From Bugulina stolonifera (lineage: Eukaryota > Bryozoa > Gymnolaemata > Cheilostomatida > Bugulidae): 64,000 bases of DNA. Each line of letters opens with the position of its first letter. The first letter of the stretch is position 1. Where the stretch lies: NCBI GenBank assembly GCA_935421135.1, contig OW285187.1, positions 34,846,818 through 34,910,817 of the forward strand, in the 5' to 3' direction. Positions 37,334 through 64,000 of the stretch are shown piece by piece. The notes under the pieces are model-generated. The model worked only from the letters and a program-made list of their open reading frames with translations. It searched no databases and was not told where the DNA came from. Both the position numbers and the translations under genes were made by a program.

Positions 37334-38549
37334 CGAAGAAAACTACTAGAACTAGTAGTAGTACTAACAAAAATGAATATTACAATCAAAATGGTCGTGG
37401 ACGTTCACAATTACAATACAATACAATCACAATGTTTTTTATGTACATGTATTTCTCAATAAGTATCGTGCATTGTAAAATTGTATCCGATTTGCAAATA
37501 TATTCTTCAAAGAAGGACTCTCGTTGGTTGGAAGTAAAGTCAATAAATAAATGTACCATAGAGTTTAGTATACCAAACTCTATGAATTGGATCTCGCAGA
37601 GTTACTGGACCTGGCCAAATCTATCCAAAAACAGCTTTTCTATAACTTTGATGACTTCAACAACACATAGATGTCGACACTGTTGAACAGATAGGTGAAC
37701 CACTCGTCTCTTTAAGTCTATGAGAAAATGAAAAATGTCATAATTGCAAACGTGGCAAACGTTGATCAGTGAACATCCCGGCATTGCCTTTTAAAATGTA
37801 CATTGTGGCTGTTCAGACGTTATAAATACCGTCAGGTGGTCTTTTTATACGAATCTGTCTATGGTAACATCTTGTCTATTTACCTAAGTCAATCATGTTT
37901 AGGTTGAAAACCGAGTTGTCTGCTCTCTTAGTGGGAAGGAAAGCACCAACTCCGCAAGAGAAGAGTTATCTCTCCAGAGGTCATTCAATCTATGGCATTG
38001 GACTCTCATGACGCGCCTGCACTCTGGGTCGAGCCAAAATTATACACATTTATGTAACATTTTGGGTCGAGCTAGTGATGGCCACTATTAATAGCGACCC
38101 AAGTTCAAAAGTTCAGCGCCAATCATATAATCTGATCTAGAACCAATTATAGCTCTGGTATAATACTAGTAAAGATACTAGCTGAGCGCACGTTTGTCGA
38201 TATATAATTATAATATATAATATTATAATTATGTATAAACTTTCAAGACAAATTTGAAATATCGAAGAAATTTCTACATTCTCAATCAATTATTTTGATG
38301 GACTTGATGTAGCTAGTTAGTTGGGTAAGTAATAAGTACAATTAATATTATATTTCTGGTAGGTCTAATCTTGTCTTCGTTGTAACATTAAAGCTCCTTG
38401 GTTAAAGCAAGGAGTACTCCTTGGTTAAAGTTAGTAAAGTATTAAGTATTAGTATAGTATAGTAAAGAAAGAAAAGTATTTATTTTTAACCAATGTAAAG
38501 TAAGATCAAAAGATCTAGATGAAGATAAAATGAGCAAACCCAAAAGTAT
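37334..38549. other. Spacer upstream of RINT1
   Basis: Probable promoter and 5' flank of RINT1. No TATA box or other element could be assigned with confidence. Short open frames are present on both strands without recognisable similarity. A segment near 38.0-38.2 kb contains two copies of GGGTCGAGC. Confidence 0.4.
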
Positions 38550-40560
38550 AATCAATGCTTCAAGACTTCGACGTCGTTTGCCTCACCGAAACACACATTA
38601 ACATTGATGGAAATATGGAATCGACAGCGATGTTTGTTAAACACTCACTCATAGAATGGATTTCTTTCGGAGTGACAGGAACACTGAGGTTTAGAGGTGG
38701 TGGGGTTTCCATTGCTGTTAAAAATATACTAAGCGACTGAGCCAACTACTTGGCAACACAGCAGGAATAAAAATACCCCCCCCCCAAATGTAAATCTGTT
38801 GTTACTATAGACCCCATGTTTCTTCCTCCAACATAAATAGCATCGACAATGCCATTGCATCTATTTTAAAAGAGATAATCAGACAATAAACATCTACCGG
38901 TAAGAGATCCAAATCCCATGGGATCAACTGGGAAACTCACCAGGTTTGGAACAGTACTCTTTACAAAAGCTATCATCAGGATTTCCTACAAATAATGTCT
39001 GAACGCAATCTAACTCAAGTGATTTCAGAACCAATTCATCTATGTGGAAAAACCTTGAATCTGATTTGCATCGATGATCCAACGTTGGTTTAATCCACAC
39101 AAATAATAACTCCAGGTCTCAATGAACAGCAGAATTGCATGTTCATACCTCATGTTGCAACCCAATAAAAGGCAGTCTTTGAGGAGCGCTGAGTGCGACC
39201 TTCCCATCATGGGCAAAGTGGAGAATATGCGTTTCAAATTTACTTCATCCTTCTGGAAGACAATTTAAGAATTAATACCCACTAAGACCGTCCACATGAG
39301 AGCTCAGGTCAACAATTACGGCTAGATAGGCAGGCTGAAAAAACAGGTGACCTCTATACCTGACTCAACACTAAAAAGAGAGGAGATACATAATAGATCA
39401 TCGGATCACTCAAAAGAAATTATGTCATGGACAAAGAATTCAGACAGTAAGCCTTGCAAAACAAGAGAAAAGAGCAGCACCTCATCACTGCACTTGGGCT
39501 GTCAGACAGAGCAATCACTGTGGACAGCCATAAAGGTGCTGCATAAAGGTGAATTCATATTTTACCAATAATTCTGCTTCAATGAGAATGTTGGTGATCT
39601 TCTTCATCTACTGTCAGAGTCCAAACCTATGAAGATGGTATCAAGAAACTCATTTATGACCTGAAAACAGATCACATAAACCTGACCAAATCAGAAAATT
39701 GAACTGCTTGTGCTCTCCACTATGTGAGTTTGATGCCTAAAACGCCCAAAAATTGACCCCTCACATTGCCAACTGGATCTAGGACTTCCTTTCCAACTAG
39801 AGCCAACGGGTGGCTGTAAAGGATTCCTAGTTCGCACAGTTAGGCGTGACATCTAGCGTTCTCCAGGTCTCTGTGCTGAGACCCATATATTTTCTGATCT
39901 ACACCAACGATCTACCAGACTGTTTCACAATCATGTAATGTTGGCCGCTATGCCGATGATGCTCTTCTGTGTAACGTTACCAATGATGACAGAGATGAGG
40001 ACTTTCAGAGAAACAAACTCTATATTATTGGTCTGCCACAAATCAAATGCCTTTTAACACTATAAATTATGAAGTTGTAGTGTTTACTAAGAAAACCAGA
40101 CCCCCTCCATCCTACTCGATTGGTGGTCAGCCACTAGACTGTGGAGATGAGAGTGTAAATGTGACTAAGACATGGGGATGTATTAAATAATATACACTCC
40201 ATGATGCTACTGAAGATGCAAAACTACTGGCATGCACAAGCCTCTGTCATCCCATTCTTGAGTATGCTGGTGTTCTGCTGGCCCCGACTAGACTGAGACT
40301 ACTACAAGCAATGAGGTGGAACATGTGCAAAACAAAGCCATCAGGTTTATCAAGAATATCAAAGGATGGCATGATGTCTCAAAAGGACGAACTGATTTTG
40401 GATTACAAACATTGAAAGACAGAAAAATCACTTTTATTCAGAATCCTCACAAGAAGACAGACACAAAACTCTATCATCTGTACGCGATGATGTCATGAAC
40501 AGCAATTGTCAAACGTCTATGACAACAAGAGCTGTGAAAAGAAAACCTACATGTTCCTCA
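38550..40560 (+). mobile_element. Decayed non-LTR retrotransposon (CR1/L2-like LINE)
   Basis: A dead copy with several frameshifts and stops. In order it shows: an apurinic endonuclease piece (DFDVVCLTETHI at about 38563-38598 and GGGVSIAVK near 38,700); the end of that domain (SERNLTQVISEP, near 39,000); the reverse transcriptase approach (HIANWI-DFLSN then QRVAV near 39,770-39,815); the conserved VTSSVLQVSVLRPIYFLIYT stretch followed by NDLPD near 39,850-39,920; the catalytic YADD box at 39949-39960; and a C-terminal HPILEYAGVL plus NKAIRFIKNIKG near 40,250-40,360. The arrangement of EN and RT motifs fits the CR1/L2 group. No target-site duplication or 3' tail was identified. It sits between divergent RINT1 and DCAF12. 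Confidence 0.85.
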
Positions 40561-41914
40561 ATTTATGCTTCATCACATGTATCTCAACAGTTTTACCAAT
40601 AGCCATACGAGATCTAGGGATAGGCCCTCGACACTCCCAAACCTAGAAAACAGTTTGTCCTCTATATCGCACATACAAGGCTCACTACTTTTTTACCATA
40701 ACAATAGTTTTAAGAGTGCTCTAAGTCCCTTGAGGTAAGTATAATATAATTGGGTATTTATAGTTCATAGTGTTAGACAGTGACTGACACCTTGACTGTG
40801 TCAGTGTGTCGTTTGGCCCTCCCTCCCCCATCCACCACCACCAACCCTTGTCTTTTGATTGTACATAAATTTTGTATGGTGGGATAGACGTTAGACCATA
40901 TTTTAAAATTTAGCAATAATTTCAGCAGATATTATAGCAATAACTAGGTAGTTAGTATATTTCTAAACTAACACAAAGTAGCTTTATATCTTGGAATCTC
41001 GGAACACTATGCTTGACATGAATATATAACGGGGAAGGAAATAAACTTTGAAGAGGGTGATTATATAGGTTTTACTCATTAAACATTAACTAGAAAGTAT
41101 TTATTCTTTAATCATTCAGTGAGGCTAACATGTCTCAGGCTACAAGGAGACCACTTGCAATAGTCCTCATACCCTTTATACCACCTAACTCCTAGAGACA
41201 CTAGCCTACACACCTGGCTATAGCCCAAACTTTCATAATTAATAAGTAGTCAGTTCTTGTAATGTGTACATGGTCAATCAAACAAGAGATTTCTAAACCT
41301 GCACTATCCAAGATCTAAGACTGCCAACAACAGGCCAAGAGGTATAATTACTGGAAAACTATGTACTATATGGGTACCTGTATTTACTTGTAGATTGTGA
41401 CCTTACCTTGTAATTAAGACTTGGGTCACTAGGCAATTTGTGGTAAGTATTATGGAGTAATGATACAGCTGATACAGGTTTAACTGAAGACCTGTGGGGT
41501 TCTATTGTGTTGTATGTTGTGATTTCCAACTTTAGCAACACCTGCTGGTTGCTTTTAATTGATTTCTGCTTTTGTGTGAAACCTGGAGACTTTTTCTACT
41601 TCTACTTTGAGAGAAAGCATCATTACTTTAATTGACTGTAATTTGGCTTGATGGGCAACAGAGTTAGTATACATTGAACAATATGTGTGACTTTTGATTC
41701 TTATGCAGTGATCTGCTATGCAAGTACTGAGCTGTATTCTTTGTACGTCACTTTTCCATTGAAGGTTAAAGTTATTCTAAGTGTATGCAGAAATGTAGGA
41801 CCCAAATTTGAAATGTAGTATTTAAAAATCTATTTGAAGACTGATTCTCAGTTTTAGATTAAATTTTTCAGGTGCAAATCCTCTTTTAAACTTCAAACTT
41901 TGTGAAAAACTTGT
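40561..41914. other. Spacer and probable 5' region of DCAF12
   Basis: No coding signal. A TTTTTCAG-like acceptor at about 41,870, 45 bases before the DCAF12 ATG, suggests that DCAF12 may have a 5' untranslated intron starting in this stretch. Confidence 0.4.
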
Positions 41915-46694
<4,780 letters not shown>

Positions 46695-47334
46695 GTTGCA
46701 TTTCTCCTTACAGTGTACAGTGTACAGTGTACAGCTACCCAGCATGTAATCTCCACACATATACACACCTACATACAGTATAAAACACCTACCATAATAT
46801 TGCTCAAGATTCTGTTTTTTATGTAATTCTAACAACTGTGCATAACATAATATTTATGTATTTTATTTGTCAATGTGATGTCTTCACTAATTGAGGTAGT
46901 TCAGCTACCAACCAAATTTTAACTACAATTACATGTATATAATTACATGCATGTCCATCTAGTTTAAAATGCTGCAGTAATAACAATGGTGTTTAGAGCT
47001 AAACAGAGAATCCAAAAACAGTTTTAACAATGTCATGTTAAAACTGTAAAATTGTAAAATGGTTCTACCATAATGACTGTGAATATGTTGTAAGTTTAAT
47101 AGTAGCTTCAACTGGCTGGTATACACCAATGCAGTATTGTAGTTTATTATTATTACTCTTCCCAGGTATGGCTCATGTTTTGTTCATATTTAAATTATTC
47201 TGTTACCATTTTTCTCAGTTAGTGTTGCCAGTTTCATATTATTATTCTAATCGTATTATTTGACTCCCTTCTAGAATGAACAATTTACGGAATACAGTTA
47301 ATTGAAATTCTCATGACATAATTAGAAAAATTGT
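46695..47334. other. Intergenic region between convergent DCAF12 and PDCD7
   Basis: A 640-base gap between the two stop codons must hold both 3' untranslated regions. A triplicated GTACAGT near 46,712-46,732 is the only repeat. No plus-strand AATAAA was found. Confidence 0.5.
47143..47148 (-). terminator. Candidate poly(A) signal for PDCD7
   Basis: AATAAA on the minus strand about 190 bases after the PDCD7 stop codon, the right distance for its 3' end. It is based on the hexamer alone in an AT-rich stretch. Confidence 0.4.
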
Positions 47335-50300
47335 TTAGCTAAGCTTCACTGCCTCTCCCTTTCTATCACATGTAGCGTCCTGCTTCAGGTATTTACTCCA
47401 AAATTTTGAGGAGGGCTCCTGGGGTACCACCCACCCTCTGGGTACCCTGCTAGCACCAGGAACACCATCTGCAGTTATGAAACTATCCCATTGATGCCTG
47501 AAACACATTATCAGTGTTATAAAGAGCAAATCTCAACACAATAAAAGAGTCCTAAAAGATACAAACAATGTAAAGTTAGAGAAGATAGTGACAACTGTGT
47601 CCCAATACAGTGCATGCCAAACTAGAGGTGCAGAATTGTCTCCCCTTTTCACAAGATGCAAAGAGATGATAACTTCAAGAAAAATAATATAATTGAACTT
47701 GTCCGATATGCTATACTGTACTGTATATAAGGTGTATAACTAACCTGAAGTTGATGAAAGCATCAAAGTCTGTGTCTGCTTGAGTATAATAATCGTAAAA
47801 TGGCCTCAGTTCATCTGATACTTCTACAAAATGGGCAAGAGTTGTTCATAGCACTAAAATGTATGGTGTTAGAACTTATATACATGTACACATACATAAT
47901 TATGTTCTGAGACATAGCTTCCTTACCATGTGATCCAAAGAGCCAGAGAGCTTTCTGTTTTTCCAATTTATCATGCTGACGGCGCCGTCTTGTGGCTAAA
48001 ATCCTGGCTTCCTTAGCACAGGATTCCTCATGTTCTGAATCCAACATAACCTATGAAATAGTGGAATCATCCACATCATTGTAAGTAATAAATAATTGAC
48101 TTTGAAATATTTTAACTGCAACTAATTGGACTCTGTAAACGTAAACACTGATATTGATGTTACCTTTAAAGCAGTCTCTTCCTTCCTGTAAATCTCTAGA
48201 CGCTTGTCTAAGAGCTTGGACAATTCACATGTCTTCTTCATAAATTTATTTTTTGTATCCCCATCAGAAGACCCTGGAGAGAAAAAGTAATATTATCAGA
48301 CATTTCATTGAAAGTATTACACAAGTACAAGTATATATACATGCAAGCTGTCACACTTCTACAACTCTACTACTTTGGAGTTGTCCTTCCATTCAGTCCA
48401 ATACTAATAATTGTCCTCAAGGAACAACAACTTCCAAGTTTGGTATGGCCATTGCCGTACCGATATCCAATTATTCTATGATAGGAAGGATGGAAAGAAC
48501 ACGCCCTATCATTGGTGAAAAAAAATTAGCTGTTGTCTCGATACACATGTAGGTATTACCTGTGATACTATGGGATAAGGGTTATAAGGGTTATGATCAG
48601 TCAGTTCAACAGGTTTCATTCCACTTAGATGTATATGTGCTGGGGTTTCTTGTAGGATATCACAAGAGTTGCCTAACCTTGAATTTATCAATATAAATGG
48701 GAGGACAACCCCTAGAAAACTAGCCTAGTATATGTACACGCACATACCATATGTAGAAATTTGGGTCTGTTCACGTATGGACCGTAATTTCACCAAAGAG
48801 TCAATCAATTCCTTCTGTTTAATTATATCAGTAATCTTCTGCCTTACTTCGGCCATTGACTCATCTGCAGCCTTGACCATCTGCTCCATCTACAAGCATA
48901 TACAATATGCATATGGGAAATAGAACCCTGTAATTAATTATTAAAAAATTATGTCAATTTATTTGATTTCAAGATACAAATGGCTTACTCGCTTTTGTTC
49001 TTGGATTTCTTCAAGCCACTTGTCGATCACCTCATGTCTCTTCTCTATCTGAAGAGACTTAGCCTGTGATTCCTCCCAGATTCTCTGTCTCCGCCTCTTC
49101 CGTCTCTCCTAGTTGAGAAATGAATCAATGTGCGAGTTATATAAAGGCTTATTGGAGTCAGGTGATGACCTAGTGATCAAAATATTTGCATAGATACATT
49201 GTATCTAGAGTAATTATTCACCTTCCGTTTTTGTAGTCTCATTATCTTAGTTTTCACCATATCTTTGGTGCCATCAGCTTCTAGTACTCCAAGTAACTCT
49301 TTAACTTCATCCTAAACATATACAGATATACAGTATTGTTATACAAACCTGTACCCGCTACATACATGTAGTATGCATACAGCTGTACTATGGCTCAAAC
49401 TAGCAAAAAAGCCTTTCACTGAGAAACACTATTTAAATGCAAAAAAATAATATTTGAATGCGAAAAGTAAACTAAACTTATTCACCCACTCCAGTATTTT
49501 GTTTGTTATGCTCAGTTATGGGGACATGGGATATTTGGATGGTGGAGTCCCGTGACATTGTAAATGAACATGAAAAACTGATTCCAATAGTGTAAGAAAT
49601 GCAATTGCCAGGAGCTATTTGATGGTCACTAAACAGTCATTTGTAAATAATACGCAGTCAATCTAAGTAAACTACGTCTCGCATAGCATAGCAGTAGCAT
49701 AATATATCATAGCATAGTATAGCATAGCATAGTATAGTATAGCATAGTATAGTATAGCATAGTATAGTATAGCATAGTATAGCATAGTATAGCATAGCAC
49801 TGTAAATTTACCTCTACACTAGTTTGATCAGCTGCAGCATTAATATTCTTCTCACTCATTTCTTTTTGCGGTGTCATGGCTTTGAGTTTGAGCCTCAGCA
49901 CATTGAGTCTGTGAAGCATTACTTTAATATCAAGTAGCTACAAGTATTATAAATATAAATATAATCTATTATACATGTAGGATAAAGTAGGGCTCCATTT
50001 GTAGAAACATAACTTTTAGATCGCTATAAAGAAAAACTTAGAACTAATAACGGATAATGCTAATATTTGAAAAAAGATAAAACAGTTGCATCATATAGCA
50101 CACATTTCACTGGTACAAAGTTGTCCAATTTCATTGCCAGACACACAGACATGTTGAATGTGTATGTGAATAATATGTCTTACTGTTAAGTTATTTGGAG
50201 TAGAGGGTTGAACGTGGTATGGTTTAGATAGATTGCTGGCAGTCAACCAAACTCTTAATTTCTCCTCTGCACTACTCGTCTGCCTTTGACAGGGAGGATT

Positions 50301-51049
50301 GCCAACAGGTTTCTGAAAGCAGTTGAACCTCAGACGATTATAGTTTGTCATAGTCACAACAGTTACTTTATAAACACATGTTTGTAACAAGTTCCAGCAT
50401 ATTATAAATTGTAAATTATGAATTGAACAACATAACTGATTTAAATGGGTTCCATCTTCATGGGCTGCCAGAATAATGTCAGTGGCAACTAAATCCCTTA
50501 TGCAAGATGAACAAACATTTACTAGATTTTCAGATTAGTTATATATAGATGGTTAGGCATATGCTTTAAGAGGCATAAGCATCAACTCAATTAATTTGTA
50601 TGAACAAAATCTGGACTAATTACCTGTGGTAGCAGTGCGTGAGCTGGTAGTTGTGTGTGAGCATGCACATGAGGAGTGACTGGCATGGGAGGTAAGTGAT
50701 AAGGGGATTGAGAAGCCAGTGGAGGTGGGAATCTAGTGTTAGGGGTGATGGATGGCTTGTAGTGAGACTCGGCTACACCATCTGTACTGAGATTGGCAGG
50801 TGGGGGATAACTGACATTAGGTGCTGTAGGAAGAATATTAGGGTGATGTGGAGGAGGAGGGTTTACCATGGGTGAAGGATGAAATGGTTGAGCATTGACA
50901 GCACTACCAGGTGGATAACATTCAATATAAGGTCCACCTCTAGCCCTTGGCCAAGGAGGGGGGTGGTGGAAGAATGCTGATGTGTCAACATTGGTCTGAT
51001 TGTATGATGATGACCAATTCCCTTCTCTTTGTTTCGGATATCTAGACAT
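47335..51049 (-). CDS. PDCD7: PDCD7 / U11-59K, minor spliceosome U11/U12 di-snRNP protein
   Basis: A component of the U11/U12 di-snRNP that recognises U12-type introns. Exons: 51049-50624, 50312-50184, 49937-49812, 49311-49222, 49108-48989, 48889-48748, 48273-48164, 48050-47927, 47823-47745 and 47497-47335 (stop), 1,509 bases and 502 residues (human about 485), phase continuous. Domain order: a Pro/His-rich low-complexity N-terminus (residues 1-142), a helical region with the basic cluster ERRKRRRQRIWEESQ (about 258-272), long coiled coil, and the conserved C-terminus NFRHQWDSF followed by RVPRGWVVPQEPSSKFW, which matches the family's end. A TTTCTAG just before the ATG may be an acceptor, so the start could lie in the second exon. 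It converges on DCAF12 and diverges from PHTF. Confidence 0.93.
49683..49800. repeat. AGCATAGTAT array in PDCD7 intron 3
   Basis: About 118 bases of 5- and 10-base units (AGCAT, AGTAT). In the sense of the PDCD7 transcript the array begins about 12 bases after the exon 3 donor. Confidence 0.9.
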
Positions 51050-53571
51050 TCTAGAAAGTATAGAGTATCTTGTATCAACTTAGTAATCATCATAATGTTA
51101 AAGGCAACCTCGGAAAGAATTCGATTTACAAAAACCGACTTTCGACACAAAAAATAGATCACTTCATATTATTTACATATAATTATTATACTATGTAAAT
51201 ATTGTAAAGAATGTACTGGCTTGTGTAAAGACTCAACACATTAATACCAATTACCTGAGCAGTGCTATAAATGCTTGCAGTAGTATACAAATCAAATTAG
51301 AACAGCAGCAATCTGTAACACCAACTTAGCTGTAGAGTATGTTAGGAGTTGTACTACCATATCCATTTCTCTCTATCAGTAACAATACTCCCACTAGTGC
51401 ATTTTTAGGCTGCTTAATAAGAAGCTACCTTCTGACTAGTGAGTTCAATACAATGCAATGCAAAATGTGTGACATAAAGCATAAAATAACTTTGTTGTGA
51501 CATTATAACCACCTGATTCTTATCTCTTCTGATCTCATGCCTGTTCTCAGATACCCAGAAGAAGATTTTGATCGGATAATTCCACTGAGACCCCCGTAAG
51601 AGGTAAAGGTGTGGGACCTCTTACATTATGACTTAAATTCATTTCTGCTTTTTATCGTACTTTTTATATTATTTACTTTTATTGTTAATACCTTTGTCTA
51701 TTTAGCCTATTTGAACAACTATCATAATTATAAAAAAATTGTTTTCCTACATTAGTAGCATTGAATATCATAAAAACGTAGCGAGTCATCATGATTAAGT
51801 TCTTAGCAACAGTTTGCATGAAATACATAGGCCTTACTACAGGTAGGCCTACAGCATATAATATTATATCATACGAGTACATGCATATTTTTATCTCTTG
51901 CTTTGCTATGCTGAAACAACAATCCATTGAGTGTAAGAATTATCAGTAGAGTGCAATGTATGGCGATATTAACTAAAAATAAAATGGCTAATAAATTAAT
52001 AACGAATTTAAATTCCAATAAACATAATAATAATTATTATTTATAATCATAATTATCAATTATAATTCCATATAGATAAAAGAGAAATAGCAATTTAATG
52101 ATTTAAATATAAAATAATATTTAAATATGTATCAATCACAATTTATATTGTTTATATATAATTTATTAAAGCTGAAACAAAGTGAAAGTTTGAATAAAAC
52201 TGCTTTATGACTATACAATAAAAATAATATTTATTATAATTATATTATTTATTGTCAATTTTAACTTATTTATTATTATTTTTATATAAATAGCTATGTT
52301 AATAACTATTTAATTATATAAATAGAAATCAATTTTAATAACTTGCATAACACAAACTTAACTACATGATTTTTGAATTAGTTGCAGTATCAATACAAAA
52401 GCTCCTGCGAATCAGGACTTAAAATAATAGAGGCCCCTGTATGTACTTCATCTGCATGCAGGATAAAGATCCACCTCTGACTCTTCGATACAAGAGCAGC
52501 CACATAAAGGCGGGGTAGGTGAAAAACGGCAGCACCAGCACTGTCTGTTCCGGCCTTGTAGCAGTGCTTCACGCTGGGTTCATAACAGGCAGTGGCTGAA
52601 GAGTGGCGGTGAGAACTTCATAAACTCGCACACCACTATAAAATAAGACACACCTAGCTGTGGTACATAAAAATACCACCGACATTCTCAGAATTGAGGG
52701 TCTGCCATTATTTTATCTTACAAAAGCTCCGCTAATATACAATGTAGACAGCAAATAAATTATTGAGGAACAAAATCATAAAATAAAAATAAAAATTCAT
52801 GTTCATTTGGAATAGAGAGTCTTTGACCTTGACCACAGTAGCAAATCGCAAGCATATATGGACAACATTAACGGCGTGCGTAAAGTACCTTTCGTGTGCT
52901 ATCGAAACTAGCATTTTTAGTCTACAAATATATGCGGAGGAGAGTTGATTGGCCTAGAGAAGCTTACACATGTTTTTATTGGCCAGAAATAAGTATGACG
53001 TTTTGCCCCTGCACATATTATTTTATATTGAGGGCTTTTTATAACACCTAATCAGTTGTTAAAGTGTTGCCATGGAGAGTTCATTGGTAGTAAAAAGTTA
53101 CAATACTATCCCAAATTTCAAATTAAAATTTCTCAAATATTGGTAAACATCAATTACCATGTTTATGCCTCTATGATATTTTGCAATTATCTTCAAAAGG
53201 GGAATATTTTTTTAATGTTTTACCAATGCAACACCATGTGTTTATGTTTTGTATCATGTAATGTGTCTCTATTTTTTTATCAAGTAATGTCTTATAGCTC
53301 AGAGCTCAGAGCTTTAGTTTAGTCTTATAGCTAAAACTAAACTAAAACTTCTGCATGCGTTTCCATTTTTTGTTGGATTGAGTTGATTGAAATTCCCATT
53401 ACAAGATTATCATTATGATTATTATTATCATTTAATTTATTAATTAGTATTTATAAATATAATATTAATATTAATATAATGATTACTACAAACAAGGACA
53501 ACAATAACTATTGCTATCTATTGCACTTTCTTGCTTTATTTATTTTTTTTTCTGTTCTTTCTTCTGTCTAG
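51050..53571. other. Divergent intergenic region PDCD7 / PHTF, with an AT-rich block
   Basis: About 2.5 kb between two divergent genes. Bases 51,960-52,380 are extremely AT-rich with many short TTATTA/ATAATT words. TTTCTTCTGTCTAG ending at 53,571 is a strong acceptor, so PHTF probably has a 5' untranslated intron and its promoter lies within this stretch. An open minus-strand frame at 52390-52572 is not recognised. Confidence 0.5.
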
Positions 53572-53625
53572 AGATATCCTCATTGTATGACTGTCACCGT
53601 GACGTGAGCCACCATTTACAAGACA

Positions 53626-64000
<10,375 letters not shown>

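Noticed and set aside
48509..48691. Open frame between PDCD7 exons 6 and 7
   Set aside because: Direct joining of 48748 to 48273 is in phase; the piece has no counterpart in the family as I know it.

Overview
This is a eukaryotic, animal nuclear window: intron-rich genes with GT-AG introns, AT-rich spacers, minisatellites and a decayed non-LTR retrotransposon. A very large collagen together with a PHTF-family gene points to a metazoan. The divergence of the housekeeping proteins from human (judged from memory of the human sequences), the moderate gene density and the many TACATGTA and TAGGCCTA palindromes suggest a non-vertebrate marine animal. A sponge or another early-branching lineage is my guess, not a demonstration.

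Layout. (1) Bases 1-12535, minus strand: one giant secreted collagen, running off the left edge. It has a signal peptide, a beta-rich N-terminal domain without a name I can give, a short Cys/Tyr segment, and about 2,740 residues of Gly-X-Y with one Gly-to-Ala break. (2) 12536-19365: mostly empty, but three small phase-matched minus-strand exons near 17.2-17.7 kb suggest an unidentified gene. (3) 19366-37333, minus: RINT1, rebuilt as 14 exons and 806 residues. (4) 38.5-40.6 kb, plus: a dead CR1/L2-like LINE. (5) 41915-46694, plus: DCAF12, 8 exons, 461 residues. (6) 47335-51049, minus: PDCD7 (U11-59K), 10 exons, 502 residues, convergent with DCAF12. (7) 53626-64000, plus: PHTF1/2 orthologue, 11 exons visible, 748 residues, running off the right edge.

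The genes do not form one pathway: extracellular matrix (collagen), Golgi-to-ER vesicle tethering (RINT1), CRL4 ubiquitin ligase substrate choice (DCAF12), minor spliceosome (PDCD7) and an ER multipass membrane protein (PHTF). Exon models were built by hand; reading phase is continuous across every junction in all five genes.

The most unusual signal is in the introns. Six tandem repeats, in three genes on both strands, begin at or within about 12 bases of a 5' splice site. In at least two of them the repeat unit includes the last coding bases of the exon, so they look like amplified exon-intron junctions carrying many copies of the splice donor. No array abuts a 3' splice site in the same way.
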